DNA of 64,000 nt from Novosphingobium sp. CECT 9465 (GCF_920987055.1 NZ_CAKLBX010000001.1:3024501-3088500), one strand, 5' to 3'. Shown: positions 42,159-51,646, numbered from the stretch's first letter. Made by a program: numbers and translations. Notes: generated by a model from the sequence alone, not told the origin.

Positions 42159-42274
42159 CGACGTATTTACTCCGTGAGTTGCAGGGATTCGGGCGCTCGT
42201 GCGTTCATACCTGTGACAGCGCGGACCGGCTATTATCAGTCCGGGCCGTTATGGTGCTTAAGGGATAAATACGA

Positions 42275-42955
42275 ATGAACGGCAAACTGCTTTCCTGCGC
42301 GGCCCTGATCCTGTCTGTGCCCATGATCACATTGGCGCAGCCTGTGCCCGGTGGCGGTTGGGGCGGCGGAACAATGATGGACCAGCGCTTGCGCGGGGAT
42401 GACGGGCGGCGCGCCACCGAACCGGCCAGGCGCGTGGAGGTGGAAGCGTTTCGCGCCAGCGATGCAGCGGCGCTGCTGGGCAAGGGACCGATTACGGTGG
42501 CGGCGGCGCCGGGCGCGGAAGCCGAATGGAAGCTGCCGGTCTATGAAGCGGCGGTGATCGATCAACTGGCGAAGCTGGGGTACGATACGGCAGTGAACGG
42601 TGCGGAAGGCGGGCAGATTGCGCAGATCGGGATCACGCACGACGTGGTCGTGCCCGAAGAGGCCAAGCGAAAGCCGGTTTCCGGCGCGATGGAAGTGGGC
42701 GTTTCCAATCGCGGCAATTATACCGCAATGGCGCTGAACGTGGACCTTTCCAAGCCGCGCAAGGCAATCGTTTCCACGCGGCTGGACGTGCGGATTCGCG
42801 ACAAGGCTTCCGGCCGGGTATTGTGGGAAGGCCATGCCGAAGCGCAGACGCGCGAGGACGATGACGGGCTGAACAATGGCGCGGTGGCGACGCGGCTGGC
42901 CTCGGCGTTGTTCGCACGGTTCGAGGATGCGACCGAGGTGGCTCCGGCCGGGTGA
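42275..42955 (+). CDS. Exported unknown protein, DUF4136-like
   Basis: The 226-residue product has a signal peptide (about 1-21, LAQP cleavage region) and a Gly-rich segment, then a beta-rich domain with the paralogue-specific stretches VYEAAVIDQLAKLGYDTAV, GQIAQIGITHDVVV and RLDVRIRDKASGRVLWEGHA. The same organisation occurs in the next gene, so they are tandem paralogues. There is no lipobox. The closest general match is the DUF4136 group of envelope proteins. The function is unknown. The next gene starts 10 bases downstream. Confidence 0.8.
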   Translation: MNGKLLSCAALILSVPMITLAQPVPGGGWGGGTMMDQRLRGDDGRRATEPARRVEVEAFRASDAAALLGKGPITVAAAPGAEAEWKLPVYEAAVIDQLAKLGYDTAVNGAEGGQIAQIGITHDVVVPEEAKRKPVSGAMEVGVSNRGNYTAMALNVDLSKPRKAIVSTRLDVRIRDKASGRVLWEGHAEAQTREDDDGLNNGAVATRLASALFARFEDATEVAPAG

Positions 42956-42965
42956 AGGATTTTTG

Positions 42966-43547
42966 ATGAAACGCTTTATCTGCGCTTTTGCCACGGTGGC
43001 GCTCGCTTCTTCGCCCGCATTGGCGCGCCCTGCGCCAGTGGAGGTGACCCGCTTTCACACCGCGCAGACGCTGCCGCGGCTGAAGGGCGCAGCGGTGATC
43101 GTCGAGGCGGGTCCGGCGAGCCTTGAGGATAGCGTATGGCGCGATGCGGTGGCGCGCGAACTGGCCGCAGCAGGTTTTGGCAGCGCCACGCCAGGTGCGG
43201 CGGATGGCATCGCCGACGTGATGGTTGAGCGCGAGACGGTGCGGCGCGACAAGGCGCGCGGGCCGGTGAGCGTGGGTGTGGGCGGATCGACCGGAAGCTA
43301 TGGCGGCGGCGTGGGCGTGGGGCTTGGCTTCAATCTGGGTGGCGGGCCGAAGGAAGTGGTGCTGACGCGGCTGTCCGTGCGCATCCGTGATCGTCTGACC
43401 GGCGAAGCGTTGTGGGAAGGCCGCGCCGAATTGCGCGAAAGCGCCAAGGCAAAGGACGCCGCCCCGGCGCTGGCCGCTCCCCGTCTGGCGCATGCACTGT
43501 TCGCGGGCTTCCCCGGAACGTCGGGTGAGACTATCACGGTGAAATGA
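42966..43547 (+). CDS. Exported unknown protein, DUF4136-like, paralogue of its upstream neighbour
   Basis: The ATG at 42966 gives 193 residues with a signal peptide (cleavage near ALARPAP). Conserved with the preceding gene are [29 protein letters not shown] and [21 protein letters not shown]; a Gly-rich beta segment ([20 protein letters not shown]) is particular to this copy. The domain looks periplasmic or outer-membrane associated. The stop overlaps the carboxypeptidase start (ATGA). The function is unknown. Confidence 0.8.
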   Translation: MKRFICAFATVALASSPALARPAPVEVTRFHTAQTLPRLKGAAVIVEAGPASLEDSVWRDAVARELAAAGFGSATPGAADGIADVMVERETVRRDKARGPVSVGVGGSTGSYGGGVGVGLGFNLGGGPKEVVLTRLSVRIRDRLTGEALWEGRAELRESAKAKDAAPALAAPRLAHALFAGFPGTSGETITVK

Positions 43548-44674
43548 CCGACATCCGCATCAACGCCGCATTCGATTCCGGCAATATCGACGTCCTTTCC
43601 ATCGCTGACACCACCGCACGGCTGGCGATCCGCAAGGACCGCCATTCCGATTTCTTTCAGTGGTTCCACTTCCGCGTCGATGGTGCGGCGGGGCGCGAAC
43701 TGGTGTTGAAGATCACCGGACTTGGCGCATCGGCCTATCCGGGGGGATGGCCTGCCTATCGCGCGGCATTTTCGGAAGACCGCGAATACTGGGGCCGGAC
43801 CGACACCACCTATGATGCAAAGGAAGACGACGGTACGCTGACCATCCGCCACACCCCGGCGGCGGGGACCTGCTGGTTCGCCTATTTCGCGCCCTATTCG
43901 ATGGAGCGGCACCATGATCTGGTGGCGCAGACGGCGGCGTGTGAAGGCGTCGAATATCGCAATCTGGGCCTGAGCATCGAAGGCCAGCCGATCGATTGCC
44001 TGTCCATCGGTGAAGGGCCGAAGCAGGTCTGGCTCTATGCCCGCCAGCATCCCGGCGAATCGATGGCGGAATGGTGGATGGAAGGCGCGCTCGACATGCT
44101 GACCGACCCTGCCGATCCCCATGCCCGTGCGCTGCGCCAGCGCTGCCGCTTCCACATCGTGCCCAATGCCAACCCGGACGGGTCGTGCCGGGGACACTTG
44201 CGCACCAATGCGGCGGGCGTCAACCTCAACAGGGAATGGCATGAGCCAAGCGCCGAACGATCACCCGAAGTGCTGGCGATCCGCAACGCAATGGATGCCA
44301 CTGGCGTCGATTTCGCGATGGACGTGCATGGAGACGAAGCGATCCCTTATGTATTCACCGCCGGGTTCGAAGGCATTCCTTCGTGGACCGAGACGCAGGG
44401 CGCAGGCTATTCCCGCTATCGTCAGATCCTTGAACGCCGCACCCCCGATTTCCAGACGAAGCGCGGATACCCCACCGCCGCTGCGGGCCGCGCGAACCTG
44501 ACGATGTCCACCAATCAGGTGGCTGAGCGCTTCGGTTGCGTGGCGATGACGCTGGAAATGCCCTTCAAGGACAATGACGACCTGCCCTGCGCGGCGCAAG
44601 GGTGGAGCCCGGAACGATCGAAGCTGCTGGCGCGCGAATGCCTGGCGGCGCTGCTGGAATGGCTGGAGAACTGA
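43544..44674 (+). CDS. M14-family metallocarboxypeptidase, Nna1-like
   Basis: The product has 376 residues. An N-terminal beta domain ([28 protein letters not shown]) precedes the peptidase domain with [20 protein letters not shown] (zinc ligands His and Glu), [30 protein letters not shown] with the third zinc His, and the catalytic Glu in MTLEMPFKD. This is the cytosolic M14D/Nna1-like class, and no signal peptide is present. Its ATG overlaps the upstream exported-protein gene. The natural substrate is not known. Confidence 0.93.
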   Translation: MTDIRINAAFDSGNIDVLSIADTTARLAIRKDRHSDFFQWFHFRVDGAAGRELVLKITGLGASAYPGGWPAYRAAFSEDREYWGRTDTTYDAKEDDGTLTIRHTPAAGTCWFAYFAPYSMERHHDLVAQTAACEGVEYRNLGLSIEGQPIDCLSIGEGPKQVWLYARQHPGESMAEWWMEGALDMLTDPADPHARALRQRCRFHIVPNANPDGSCRGHLRTNAAGVNLNREWHEPSAERSPEVLAIRNAMDATGVDFAMDVHGDEAIPYVFTAGFEGIPSWTETQGAGYSRYRQILERRTPDFQTKRGYPTAAAGRANLTMSTNQVAERFGCVAMTLEMPFKDNDDLPCAAQGWSPERSKLLARECLAALLEWLEN

Positions 44675-44718
44675 CCGGCTTTACCGCGTGTTAAGGAATT
44701 CGGGCGCATGAGACGGCC

Positions 44719-44847
44719 ATGGCTCGCACTTTCGCCCTTTTCCACGCGCCGCCTGCATCACCGATGGTGCAGGACATTGCGCGCAAGCTGATCGTGCTCG
44801 GCTGCGCTGCGGCACTGATCCTCGCAGGCAAGCCACTGCCGTTCTGA
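44719..44847 (+). CDS. Possible 42-residue membrane peptide
   Basis: An ATG at 44719 opens 42 codons ending in one hydrophobic helix (KLIVLGCAAALILAG). It lies 44 bases after the carboxypeptidase gene on the same strand, in a space with no other gene. Coding character is plausible, but there is no family match and no clear ribosome site. Confidence 0.35.
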   Translation: MARTFALFHAPPASPMVQDIARKLIVLGCAAALILAGKPLPF

Positions 44848-44878
44848 AGGCGTGTCCAGCCGGGTTACGGCCCGGCGT

Positions 44879-45220
44879 TCAGAGAATTTCCAGCACCTTT
44901 TCCTTGGGACGACACAGGCGCGCGCCCTTGTCCGTTTCGACGAGCGGGCGCTCGATCAGCTTGGGTTCGGCAGCCATTGCGGCAAGCACTGTCGCATCAT
45001 CGGCCTGTGGCAGCCCGCGTTCCTCGGCATCGGTGCCGCGCAGGCGAAGGCCCTGCTGGGGAGTGATACCGGCATCGCGATAGAGCTGGGCCAACTTCCC
45101 GGCGCTTGGCGGGGTCTTGAGATATTCGATCACGGTAACCTCGGCACCGGCTTCCTCCAGCACCGCCAGGGTATTGCGTGACGTGCCGCAGCCGGGATTG
45201 TGCCAGATCGTCGCCTTCAT
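44879..45220 (-). CDS. arsC: Arsenate reductase, glutaredoxin type
   Basis: The 113-residue product has ATIWHNPGCGTSRNTLAVLE with the catalytic Cys11 in the GCGTSR loop, EYLKTPPSAGKLAQLYRDAG and the C-terminal PLVETDKGARLCRPKEKVLEI, the ArsC/Spx family pattern of the E. coli plasmid enzyme. It reduces arsenate to arsenite with glutathione and glutaredoxin. There is no ars regulator or arsenite pump next to it, so it may serve as a housekeeping member (YffB-like) instead. Confidence 0.9.
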   Translation of the reverse strand: MKATIWHNPGCGTSRNTLAVLEEAGAEVTVIEYLKTPPSAGKLAQLYRDAGITPQQGLRLRGTDAEERGLPQADDATVLAAMAAEPKLIERPLVETDKGARLCRPKEKVLEIL

Positions 45221-45397
45221 TGCTGCTGCTCCTTCATCGCCACTTCAGCCGGAAACCGTTCGCCCGGCTATGTAATGCGATTCGGTTTGACCGCAAGCAC
45301 AGCCGGATCGGGATGCATTGATCCCTATCAAGGTTAATGCGAAAAATTCGCAATTAAATGCTTGCCTATGAGATTGCCTCGCAATACCGGCATTGTT

Positions 45398-45416
45398 GAG
45401 AATGATAATCGAAACC
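45398..45416 (+). promoter_or_regulatory. Fur-like box before the siderophore receptor
   Basis: GAGAATGATAATCGAAACC matches 14 of 19 positions of the classical Fur box GATAATGATAATCATTATC. It lies 11 bases before the GTG start of the TonB-dependent receptor, so bound Fur would block the start region under iron-replete conditions. Confidence 0.65.
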
Positions 45417-45427
45417 AGGGATTTGCC

Positions 45428-47503
45428 GTGAATCGCCCAATGTGCCGCTTTACCTGCCTGCTGCTGGCCGGAACCATGCTGGTCCCCACCGCCGCCGCCG
45501 CCGAAAACCTGATTCCCGAAGCCGACGCTTCCGGCACGGTCATTGTCGTTACCGGCACGGCGGATGGCTATCGCCCGGTCGATGCCAATGCCATCAAGAC
45601 GCCGACTCCGCTGGTAGACGTGCCGCAGACGATCACCGTGCTGACGCGCGAGCAGCTTGACGATCAGGGCGTGACTCAACTGGGTGATGCGTTGCGCTAT
45701 GTTCCCGGCGTCGTGCTGGGCCAGGGCGAAGGCCACCGTGACCAGATCACGCTGCGCGGCCAGAACACCACCGCCGATTTCTATCTCGACGGGCTTCGCG
45801 ACGACACGCAATACTACCGCTCGCTTTACAACATCGAACGCGTTGAAGTGCTGAAAGGCGCCAATGCCTTGCTGTTTGGCCGTGGCGGCGGTGGCGGCGT
45901 GATCAACCGCGTGAGCAAGACGCCCGATCTTGACCGAGTGAAGGGCGAGGTCAACGCCAATGCAGACAGCTTCGGCGCCTTCGCGCTGGCCGCCGATTAC
46001 AACCAGCCGCTCACGGAAAAGGTGGCAGGGCGGTTGAACGCGACATACGAAGAATTCGACAATCACCGCCAGAATTTCGAGGGCCGCTTCATCGGGGTGA
46101 ACCCGACGATGGCGTTCGAGCCGGGCGATGCCACGCGCATCGAGCTGGCCTATAATTACGATGACGATCGCCGCACCACGGACCGCGGTGTGCCTTCGAA
46201 GAGCGGCAAGCCATTGACAGGGTTTGACGATACCTTTTTCGGTACGCAGGCGCTGAATGTGGCCACGGTCAAGGCGCACATCGCGCAGGCTCGCCTCGAT
46301 CACGATCTCGCCGATGGCCTCAGCTTCAATATGCTGGGTCAATATACCCACACCGACAAGCTCTACGGCAATGTGTTCGCCGCAGGTGCGGTGAGCGCTG
46401 CCGACACCGTGGCGCTGTCAGGCTATGAAAGCGGTACGCTGCGCGACAGCTGGGTGGGCCAGGCGAATCTCGTGTGGACCGGTAACACCGGCGGCATCGG
46501 GCATACGCTGCTGGCAGGCGTGGAAGCGGCAAGCCAGGATACACACGCCACGCGCCGGAACACCAACGGTGCCACGATTGCGCTGGCCGAACGCATCATC
46601 ATGCCCACCTTCACTTACGGTGCATTGGTGACCAACAGCCGCACCGATGTGCGTACCCTGTCGGCCTATGTGCAGGATCAGGTGGAGCTTGCCCCGTTCC
46701 TGCAACTGGTTGCAGGGGTGCGGGTTGACGAGTTCCGCATCGAAGGGCGCAACGCCATCAACGGCGTGGCGGCAAGGCGCACCGACACCAAGTGGTCGCC
46801 CCGCTTTGGTCTGGTGGTAAAACCGCGCAAGGAAATATCGTTCTACACCAGCTTCACCCGCAGCTTCCTGCCCCAATCGGGCGACCAGTTCGGCGCACTG
46901 GATGCGACGCAGGCAACGCTGGCACCTGAGCAGTTCGAAAACCTTGAGGCAGGCGTGAAGTGGGACATCAACCCCGCCCTCGCCCTCACCGCCGCCGCTT
47001 ACCGGCTGGATCGCGACAATTCGCGCTTCAATAATCCGGTGACTGGCCTGCCCGAACTATCGGGGAAGACCCGGACCAAGGGCGTCGAACTTTCGCTTGC
47101 AGGGCGTATCCTGCCCGATTGGCAGATGAGCCTTGGCTATACCCTGCAAGATGGCGAAGTGCGATCGGCCACGACCGCCGCGCCTGCGGGACGCAAGCTT
47201 TCGCAATTGCCGCGCCACCAGTTTGCGGCGTGGACACGTTATGACCTGTCACGCCGGATCGGGCTTGGCCTCGGCGTGACGCATCAATCCGACAGCTTCG
47301 CCACGATCAGCAACGGCGTGATCCTGCCCGCATTCACGCGGGTGGATGCGGCGGTTTTCTATGACCTTTCGGATCGTTTCTCGATCCAGCTCAATGTCGA
47401 GAACCTGACCGACACCGACTACTTCCCGGCGGCGCACACCGATAACAACATCTCGACCGGAGAGCCGATCAACGCACGGATTTCGATAAAGGCAAAGTTC
47501 TGA
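45428..47503 (+). CDS. TonB-dependent siderophore receptor
   Basis: I start at the GTG after AGGGA (691 residues); the ATG four codons later is an alternative. A signal peptide (about 1-22, PTAAAAE) precedes the plug domain: GTVIVVTGTADGY, VDVPQTITVLTREQLDDQGV, GDALRYVPGVVLG, FYLDGLRDDTQYYRSLYNIE and RVEVLKGANALLFGRGGGGG. The 22-stranded barrel follows and ends with Phe, as outer-membrane barrels do. It belongs to the FhuE/FpvA-like ferric-siderophore class. A Fur-like box overlaps its leader. No siderophore synthesis or ABC genes are adjacent. Confidence 0.95.
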   Translation: MNRPMCRFTCLLLAGTMLVPTAAAAENLIPEADASGTVIVVTGTADGYRPVDANAIKTPTPLVDVPQTITVLTREQLDDQGVTQLGDALRYVPGVVLGQGEGHRDQITLRGQNTTADFYLDGLRDDTQYYRSLYNIERVEVLKGANALLFGRGGGGGVINRVSKTPDLDRVKGEVNANADSFGAFALAADYNQPLTEKVAGRLNATYEEFDNHRQNFEGRFIGVNPTMAFEPGDATRIELAYNYDDDRRTTDRGVPSKSGKPLTGFDDTFFGTQALNVATVKAHIAQARLDHDLADGLSFNMLGQYTHTDKLYGNVFAAGAVSAADTVALSGYESGTLRDSWVGQANLVWTGNTGGIGHTLLAGVEAASQDTHATRRNTNGATIALAERIIMPTFTYGALVTNSRTDVRTLSAYVQDQVELAPFLQLVAGVRVDEFRIEGRNAINGVAARRTDTKWSPRFGLVVKPRKEISFYTSFTRSFLPQSGDQFGALDATQATLAPEQFENLEAGVKWDINPALALTAAAYRLDRDNSRFNNPVTGLPELSGKTRTKGVELSLAGRILPDWQMSLGYTLQDGEVRSATTAAPAGRKLSQLPRHQFAAWTRYDLSRRIGLGLGVTHQSDSFATISNGVILPAFTRVDAAVFYDLSDRFSIQLNVENLTDTDYFPAAHTDNNISTGEPINARISIKAKF

Positions 47504-47629
47504 ACGGTCCCCACGGCGTCCTTTTCCGGTCCCCCATCCCTCCTGCCGAAAGAGGGCGCCACCCCCTTGGTGTCAACGATAGTCGCGTTCGTTTCGAGCG
47601 GTGCCTTGAAACAACGGGGTGGGCTGGAT

Positions 47630-48139
47630 TCAGCCTGCCCCCGGCGTGACGATAGCCGGCGGCGGGGCCGCGCTGAGCGTTTCCTCGCCGCGCATGACAC
47701 GGCCGGCGCGCTGGATCGCGCGGATCAGGCGAGGATAAACGCCGCAGCGGCAGATATTGGTGATCGCGCGGGCAATGTCATCGTCCGCAGGGCTGGCATT
47801 GCTGGCCAGCAACGCGGCAGCGGCCATGACGATGCCGGGGGTGCAGAACCCGCATTGGACTGCCTGTTCGGCAACCAGCGCCTGCTGCACCGGATGAGAT
47901 CGATCGGCGGACAGGCCTTCGATGGTGGTGACATTGCGCCCCTCGGCCTCGCCCAGCAGAAGTGTGCAGCTTGGCATCGCCTGACCATCGACGATGACCG
48001 TGCAGGCGCCACATTCACCCGTGCCGCAGCCATATTTGGTGCCGGTCAGGTTTGCCGCATCGCGCAGCGCCCACAGCAGCGGCGTATCGTCTTCAAGGCG
48101 ATACTGGACAGGCTGGTTGTTTACGGTGAGGCGGGCCAT
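47630..48139 (-). CDS. 2Fe-2S subunit of a molybdenum hydroxylase (IorA-like)
   Basis: The 169-residue product holds two [2Fe-2S] sites: Cys38, 43, 46 and 58 (YGCGTGECGACTVIVD) and Cys96, 99, 130 and 132 (QCGFCTPGIVM and ICRCGVYPRL). This is the small subunit of xanthine-dehydrogenase-type enzymes such as isoquinoline 1-oxidoreductase and aldehyde oxidase. It transfers electrons from the molybdenum subunit. No molybdopterin large subunit gene is adjacent: the next gene downstream is the convergent receptor and upstream is HPP. It is therefore an orphan in this region. Confidence 0.9.
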   Translation of the reverse strand: MARLTVNNQPVQYRLEDDTPLLWALRDAANLTGTKYGCGTGECGACTVIVDGQAMPSCTLLLGEAEGRNVTTIEGLSADRSHPVQQALVAEQAVQCGFCTPGIVMAAAALLASNASPADDDIARAITNICRCGVYPRLIRAIQRAGRVMRGEETLSAAPPPAIVTPGAG

Positions 48140-48225
48140 CGCCTGGCTCTAGCCCATCGCAGCGCGCAATCAATCCCGGCAAATGGTCAGGACCATCCTG
48201 ATCGCAGCGCCAGAACCCGCACGGG

Positions 48226-48921
48226 CTATTTCCGGTCATCGGCCCAGCGGCGCAGCACCCGGCGCTCCACGGCCCGAAACAGCGAATCGAGGTCCTGGCG
48301 ATTGACGTCGAGGACTTCATCCCATTCCTCCAGCACAGCGTCGAGATCGGCCGTTTCATACATGCCTGCCCAGGTACCGGGGGGCATCGGCGGGGCCTGC
48401 GCGGGAACGTGTGGCCATGCGTGGCCGGTGAGGTTGTTGTAAAGCCAGCCCGCTGCGATCAGCGCGATCACATTGAGCAGGAGCGGAAGCAGCAGCGCCA
48501 GCCAGCCGCCATCCGGCGCCGTCGCGGCAAGGACACCCACCACCGCGCAGGCACCGCCGGGGGGATGAAGGCAACGGGCAGAGGTCATCACGGCAATGGC
48601 CAATGCCACGGCCAGCCCCGCCGCCAGCATCGGTGTTGTGACCAGCTGACCGACCGCAAGGCCGGTCAGCGCAGAAAGCATGTTGCCGCCGAGCACTGAC
48701 CACGGCTGGGCCAGCGGGCTGGCAGGCACGGCGAACACCAGCACGGCGGACGCGCCGACCGGGGCGACGATCCACGGCCAGTGCCACGCGTGGGGCAACG
48801 AAAGCCCCAGCGTTGCGGCCAGTGCGATGCCGACAAGCGCCCCTGCCGCACCGCGCGCCCAGCCCAGCCGTCCCCCGAACCGGAGCTGGCCCAGCGCAGT
48901 CGGTCGTGGAAACTTGAACAT
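48226..48921 (-). CDS. HPP-family membrane protein
   Basis: The 231-residue product has four to five hydrophobic segments. GASAVLVFAVPASPLAQPWS contains the family's Pro-rich motif, followed by LGGNMLSALTGLAVGQL and ARCLHPPGGACAVVGVL, the HPP signature itself. The C-terminal 60 residues are hydrophilic (LEEWDEVLDVNRQDLDSLFR). HPP proteins have been linked to nitrite transport in plastids and cyanobacteria; the bacterial role is not settled. It is transcribed alone. Confidence 0.88.
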   Translation of the reverse strand: MFKFPRPTALGQLRFGGRLGWARGAAGALVGIALAATLGLSLPHAWHWPWIVAPVGASAVLVFAVPASPLAQPWSVLGGNMLSALTGLAVGQLVTTPMLAAGLAVALAIAVMTSARCLHPPGGACAVVGVLAATAPDGGWLALLLPLLLNVIALIAAGWLYNNLTGHAWPHVPAQAPPMPPGTWAGMYETADLDAVLEEWDEVLDVNRQDLDSLFRAVERRVLRRWADDRK

Positions 48922-48979
48922 CGGACGGCATCCTCAAAGTTTGCGCGCTCTTTCAGGCGCGGTTGCTTTGCGGGCAAGG

Positions 48980-49010
48980 AAAAAGGGGCCAGCCCGAAGG
49001 CCAGCCCCTT
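48980..49010 (-). terminator. Terminator after rpsI
   Basis: Read on the minus strand, AAGGGGCTGGCC and GGCTGGCCCCTT form a stem around a short TTCG-containing loop, followed by TTTCC. It lies 50 bases after the rpsI stop and ends the rplM-rpsI operon. Confidence 0.9.
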
Positions 49011-49059
49011 GATTTCGTTCGACCTTGCGGGTTTCGACACGCCGCTGGCCGAAGTGCGA

Positions 49060-49608
49060 TTAGCGCTTCGAGAACTGGAAGCTCTTGCGCGCCTTGGCCT
49101 TGCCGTACTTCTTGCGTTCCACGACGCGCGGATCGCGGGTCAGGAAACCGGCAGCCTTCACGGCGCTGCGCAGTTCGGGTTCGAACTTCGACAGGGCCTG
49201 GGCGATGCCGTGCTTTACCGCGCCGGCCTGGCCCGAAAGGCCACCGCCCTTGACGGTGCAGACGATGTCGTACTGCTCTTCGCGACCGGCAACCTGAAAC
49301 GGCTGGTTGATCACCAGACGCAGGGTTGGGCGGGCGAAGTATACGGCCTGGTCACGGCCATTGACGGTGACCTTGCCCGAACCGGGCTTCAGCCACACAC
49401 GGGCAACGGCGTCCTTGCGGCGACCGGTTGCATAGGAACGGCCCTGCGCATCGACTTCGCGATCGCGGATCGGTGCGGCTGGACCGGTGCGGATGACCGG
49501 AGCGGCAACTTCGCCGTCTTCGGCAGGAGCCGAAGTGACAGCTGGAGCAGCAGCGGTCAGATCCTTGAGATCAGCCAGGCTAGAGACGGTGTTTTCGGTG
49601 TCGGCCAT
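49060..49608 (-). CDS. rpsI: 30S ribosomal protein S9
   Basis: The 182-residue product has an N-terminal extension of about 55 Ala/Val/Pro-rich residues, then the S9 core [74 protein letters not shown] and the invariant C-terminal FQFSKR. The extension is common in sphingomonads. It follows rplM after two bases, the universal order rplM-rpsI. Confidence 0.97.
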   Translation of the reverse strand: MADTENTVSSLADLKDLTAAAPAVTSAPAEDGEVAAPVIRTGPAAPIRDREVDAQGRSYATGRRKDAVARVWLKPGSGKVTVNGRDQAVYFARPTLRLVINQPFQVAGREEQYDIVCTVKGGGLSGQAGAVKHGIAQALSKFEPELRSAVKAAGFLTRDPRVVERKKYGKAKARKSFQFSKR

Positions 49609-49610
49609 GA

Positions 49611-50090
49611 TTATGCACCCACCTTGTTCTTGCGGTTCATCGAAGCGACGTCGAGCGCCACTGGCTGAGTGCCTGCATGCGGGTGTTCAGCGCCGGCATA
49701 GAGGTGAAGAGCGCGCATCTGCGCACGGCCCAAGGGACCACGCGGGATCATGCGTTCGACCGCCTTTTCAATCACACGCTCAGGGAAACGACCGCTGAGG
49801 ACCTTGTCCGCAGTCACTTCCTTGATGCCGCCGGCATAACCGGTGTGCTTGTAGTAGATCTTGTTCTTCAACTTGTTGCCGGTCAGGCGCACCTTGTCGG
49901 CATTGATCACCACAACGTGATCGCCGCAATCGACGTGAGGCGTGAAGCTTGGCTTGTGCTTGCCGCGCAGACGATTGGCGATGACGACGGCCAGACGGCC
50001 AACCACCAGACCTTCGGCATCGATAAGATGCCACTTCTTCTCCACCTCGGCCGGTTTGATCGACCGGGTGACCTTGCTTAGTGCCTTCAT
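49611..50090 (-). CDS. rplM: 50S ribosomal protein L13
   Basis: The 159-residue product shows [79 protein letters not shown] and [20 protein letters not shown], all L13 signatures. The C-terminal 20 residues are slightly longer than E. coli L13, as is usual in the class. It begins the operon with rpsI. Confidence 0.97.
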   Translation of the reverse strand: MKALSKVTRSIKPAEVEKKWHLIDAEGLVVGRLAVVIANRLRGKHKPSFTPHVDCGDHVVVINADKVRLTGNKLKNKIYYKHTGYAGGIKEVTADKVLSGRFPERVIEKAVERMIPRGPLGRAQMRALHLYAGAEHPHAGTQPVALDVASMNRKNKVGA

Positions 50091-50581
50091 GGCGCTTCGG
50101 TTCCCTGGATTTCAGTACACCGGACGCGGCAGGCGGAGACCTGTGCATCACGGCGAGGAAGCGCGCCTCTGTTGCATATGCCCGCCAGAGTCAAGTAAAT
50201 CGGGGCGTTTTGATGGAGGTAAAATAATACCGTCGTGTTTTACGGTGTGGTTGAGCGGCGCCAAAATCCGATTTTCGGCCGCTATAGTATATCTGGAAAA
50301 ACCAGAATGGGAGCGTCTTGGAACAGCTACGTCCAGCGGCGGGTAAGGGCCATGACAATCCTCCAGCAAGCGCGCTTTCGCCATCAATGACGCAGTGGCT
50401 TGCAATACCCCATCACCACAGCCTTCGTCATCCTGAACTTGTTTCAGGATCCATCTATCAACGCTCACTGCAATTCGTGGAGAGAAATGGATCCTGAAAC
50501 AAGTTCAGGATGACGGGTTTGTAGTTTTCGATGCCGATCTAGAAATTAGCCGAAAAAATTCAGCATGATCGGTGTCAGCAC
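50091..50581. other. 491-base intergenic region with one large inverted repeat
   Basis: No gene is supported; the short minus-strand frame at 50148-50468 has no family features and part of it is repeat-encoded (KQVQDDE). The region contains the rplM promoter and the repeat element at 50427-50514. Confidence 0.65.
50427..50514. repeat. 28-base perfect inverted repeat element (family C)
   Basis: Arms at 50427-50454 and 50487-50514 are exact inverted copies (beginning GTCATCCTGAACTTGTTTCA) with 32 bases between them. This sequence type is scattered widely between genes in sphingomonads and rhizobia. It can fold as a long cruciform or RNA hairpin between rplM and ctaA. Confidence 0.95.
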
Positions 50582-51646
50582 TCACAGTCCAGCGCGCTCC
50601 CGGCCACCCACCACATGCGCGCTCCATACCGTTGCCATCACCAGCAGTGCGCCGACCAACTGATGCAGCACGGCAATCCATAGGGTGACGCCACTCCATA
50701 CGGTGAGGATGCCGAGGAGGACCTGGGTGCCGAAGACGGAGTGGAGGACCACGGAGGCTTTGCGGTTTATCGGACGCACGGCTCTGGCGAGGACGACCAG
50801 CACGGCGACGACCACCCATGCCCACCAGCGGTGGATGAAGTGGACGAGGAACGGGTCTGATAGCAGGGCGTGGGCCGCTCCCTGTGTCCAATCGACGCCT
50901 GCGGGGTAGAAACTGCCTTGCATCAGCGGCCAAGCGTCCATGCTGAACCAGCCGGCGCCCGCCGATGTGCCCGCGCGCATGCCCGCGACGAGCGCGCCGT
51001 AGAACAGTTGCAGGATGAGCGCAGCGATGGCGAAGGCGCCGAGGCTGGTGAGCCTCGCGCGGCGCTCTCCCTTGGCCAGCGCGAGCAGATCGAGCGCGGT
51101 CCACACCAACCCGCCCAGCGTGAACAGCGCGACGAGCAAGTGCGCGGCGAGGCGGAAGTGGCTGACTTTCACATCGTTGACGATGCCCGATTTGACCATC
51201 CACCAGCCGACCGCGCCTTGCGCCGCGCCCAGTGCCAGCAGCGCGAGGAGGCGCGGCTTGTAGCCTTGCGGGATGCGGCCCTTGATCCAGAACCATGCCA
51301 GCGGGGCGGCGAACACGAGGCCGACCGTGCGGGCGAGCAGGCGGTGGACCCATTCCCAGAAGAAGATGAACTTGTACGTTTCCAGCGTCATGCCCGCCGG
51401 ACCGTTGATCAACTGGTATTGCGGCGTGGCGCGATAGGCGTCGAATTCAGCCTGCCACTGCGCAGCGGTGATCGGCGGGATCGTGCCTGTCACCGGCTTC
51501 CATTCGGTGATCGAAACCCCTGATTCGGTCAGCCGCGTAATGCCGCCGACCGCGACGATGGCCAGGACCATCAGGGCGACGATAAACAGCCAGCGCGCAA
51601 GGGCTTTGGCATTGGTTTTCAGGGGCTGCGAAGGGGCATCTGACAT
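50582..51646 (-). CDS. ctaA: Heme A synthase
   Basis: CtaA oxidises heme O to heme A for cytochrome c oxidase. The ATG of MSDAPSQP gives 354 residues with eight membrane helices. Key segments are GGITRLTESGVSITEWKPVT, FIFFWEWVHRLLARTVG with heme-binding His, VSHFRLAAHLLVALF, FVHFIHRWWAWVVVAVL and LHQLVGALLVMATVW with the other conserved His residues. This is the alphaproteobacterial type 2 CtaA, which lacks the extracytoplasmic Cys pair. It is a single gene, divergent from the MerC-like gene. Confidence 0.95.
   Translation of the reverse strand: MSDAPSQPLKTNAKALARWLFIVALMVLAIVAVGGITRLTESGVSITEWKPVTGTIPPITAAQWQAEFDAYRATPQYQLINGPAGMTLETYKFIFFWEWVHRLLARTVGLVFAAPLAWFWIKGRIPQGYKPRLLALLALGAAQGAVGWWMVKSGIVNDVKVSHFRLAAHLLVALFTLGGLVWTALDLLALAKGERRARLTSLGAFAIAALILQLFYGALVAGMRAGTSAGAGWFSMDAWPLMQGSFYPAGVDWTQGAAHALLSDPFLVHFIHRWWAWVVVAVLVVLARAVRPINRKASVVLHSVFGTQVLLGILTVWSGVTLWIAVLHQLVGALLVMATVWSAHVVGGRERAGL

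Noticed and set aside
50148..50468. 106-codon minus-strand frame before rplM
   Set aside because: Part is encoded by the inverted repeat (KQVQDDE) and the rest has no protein-like features.
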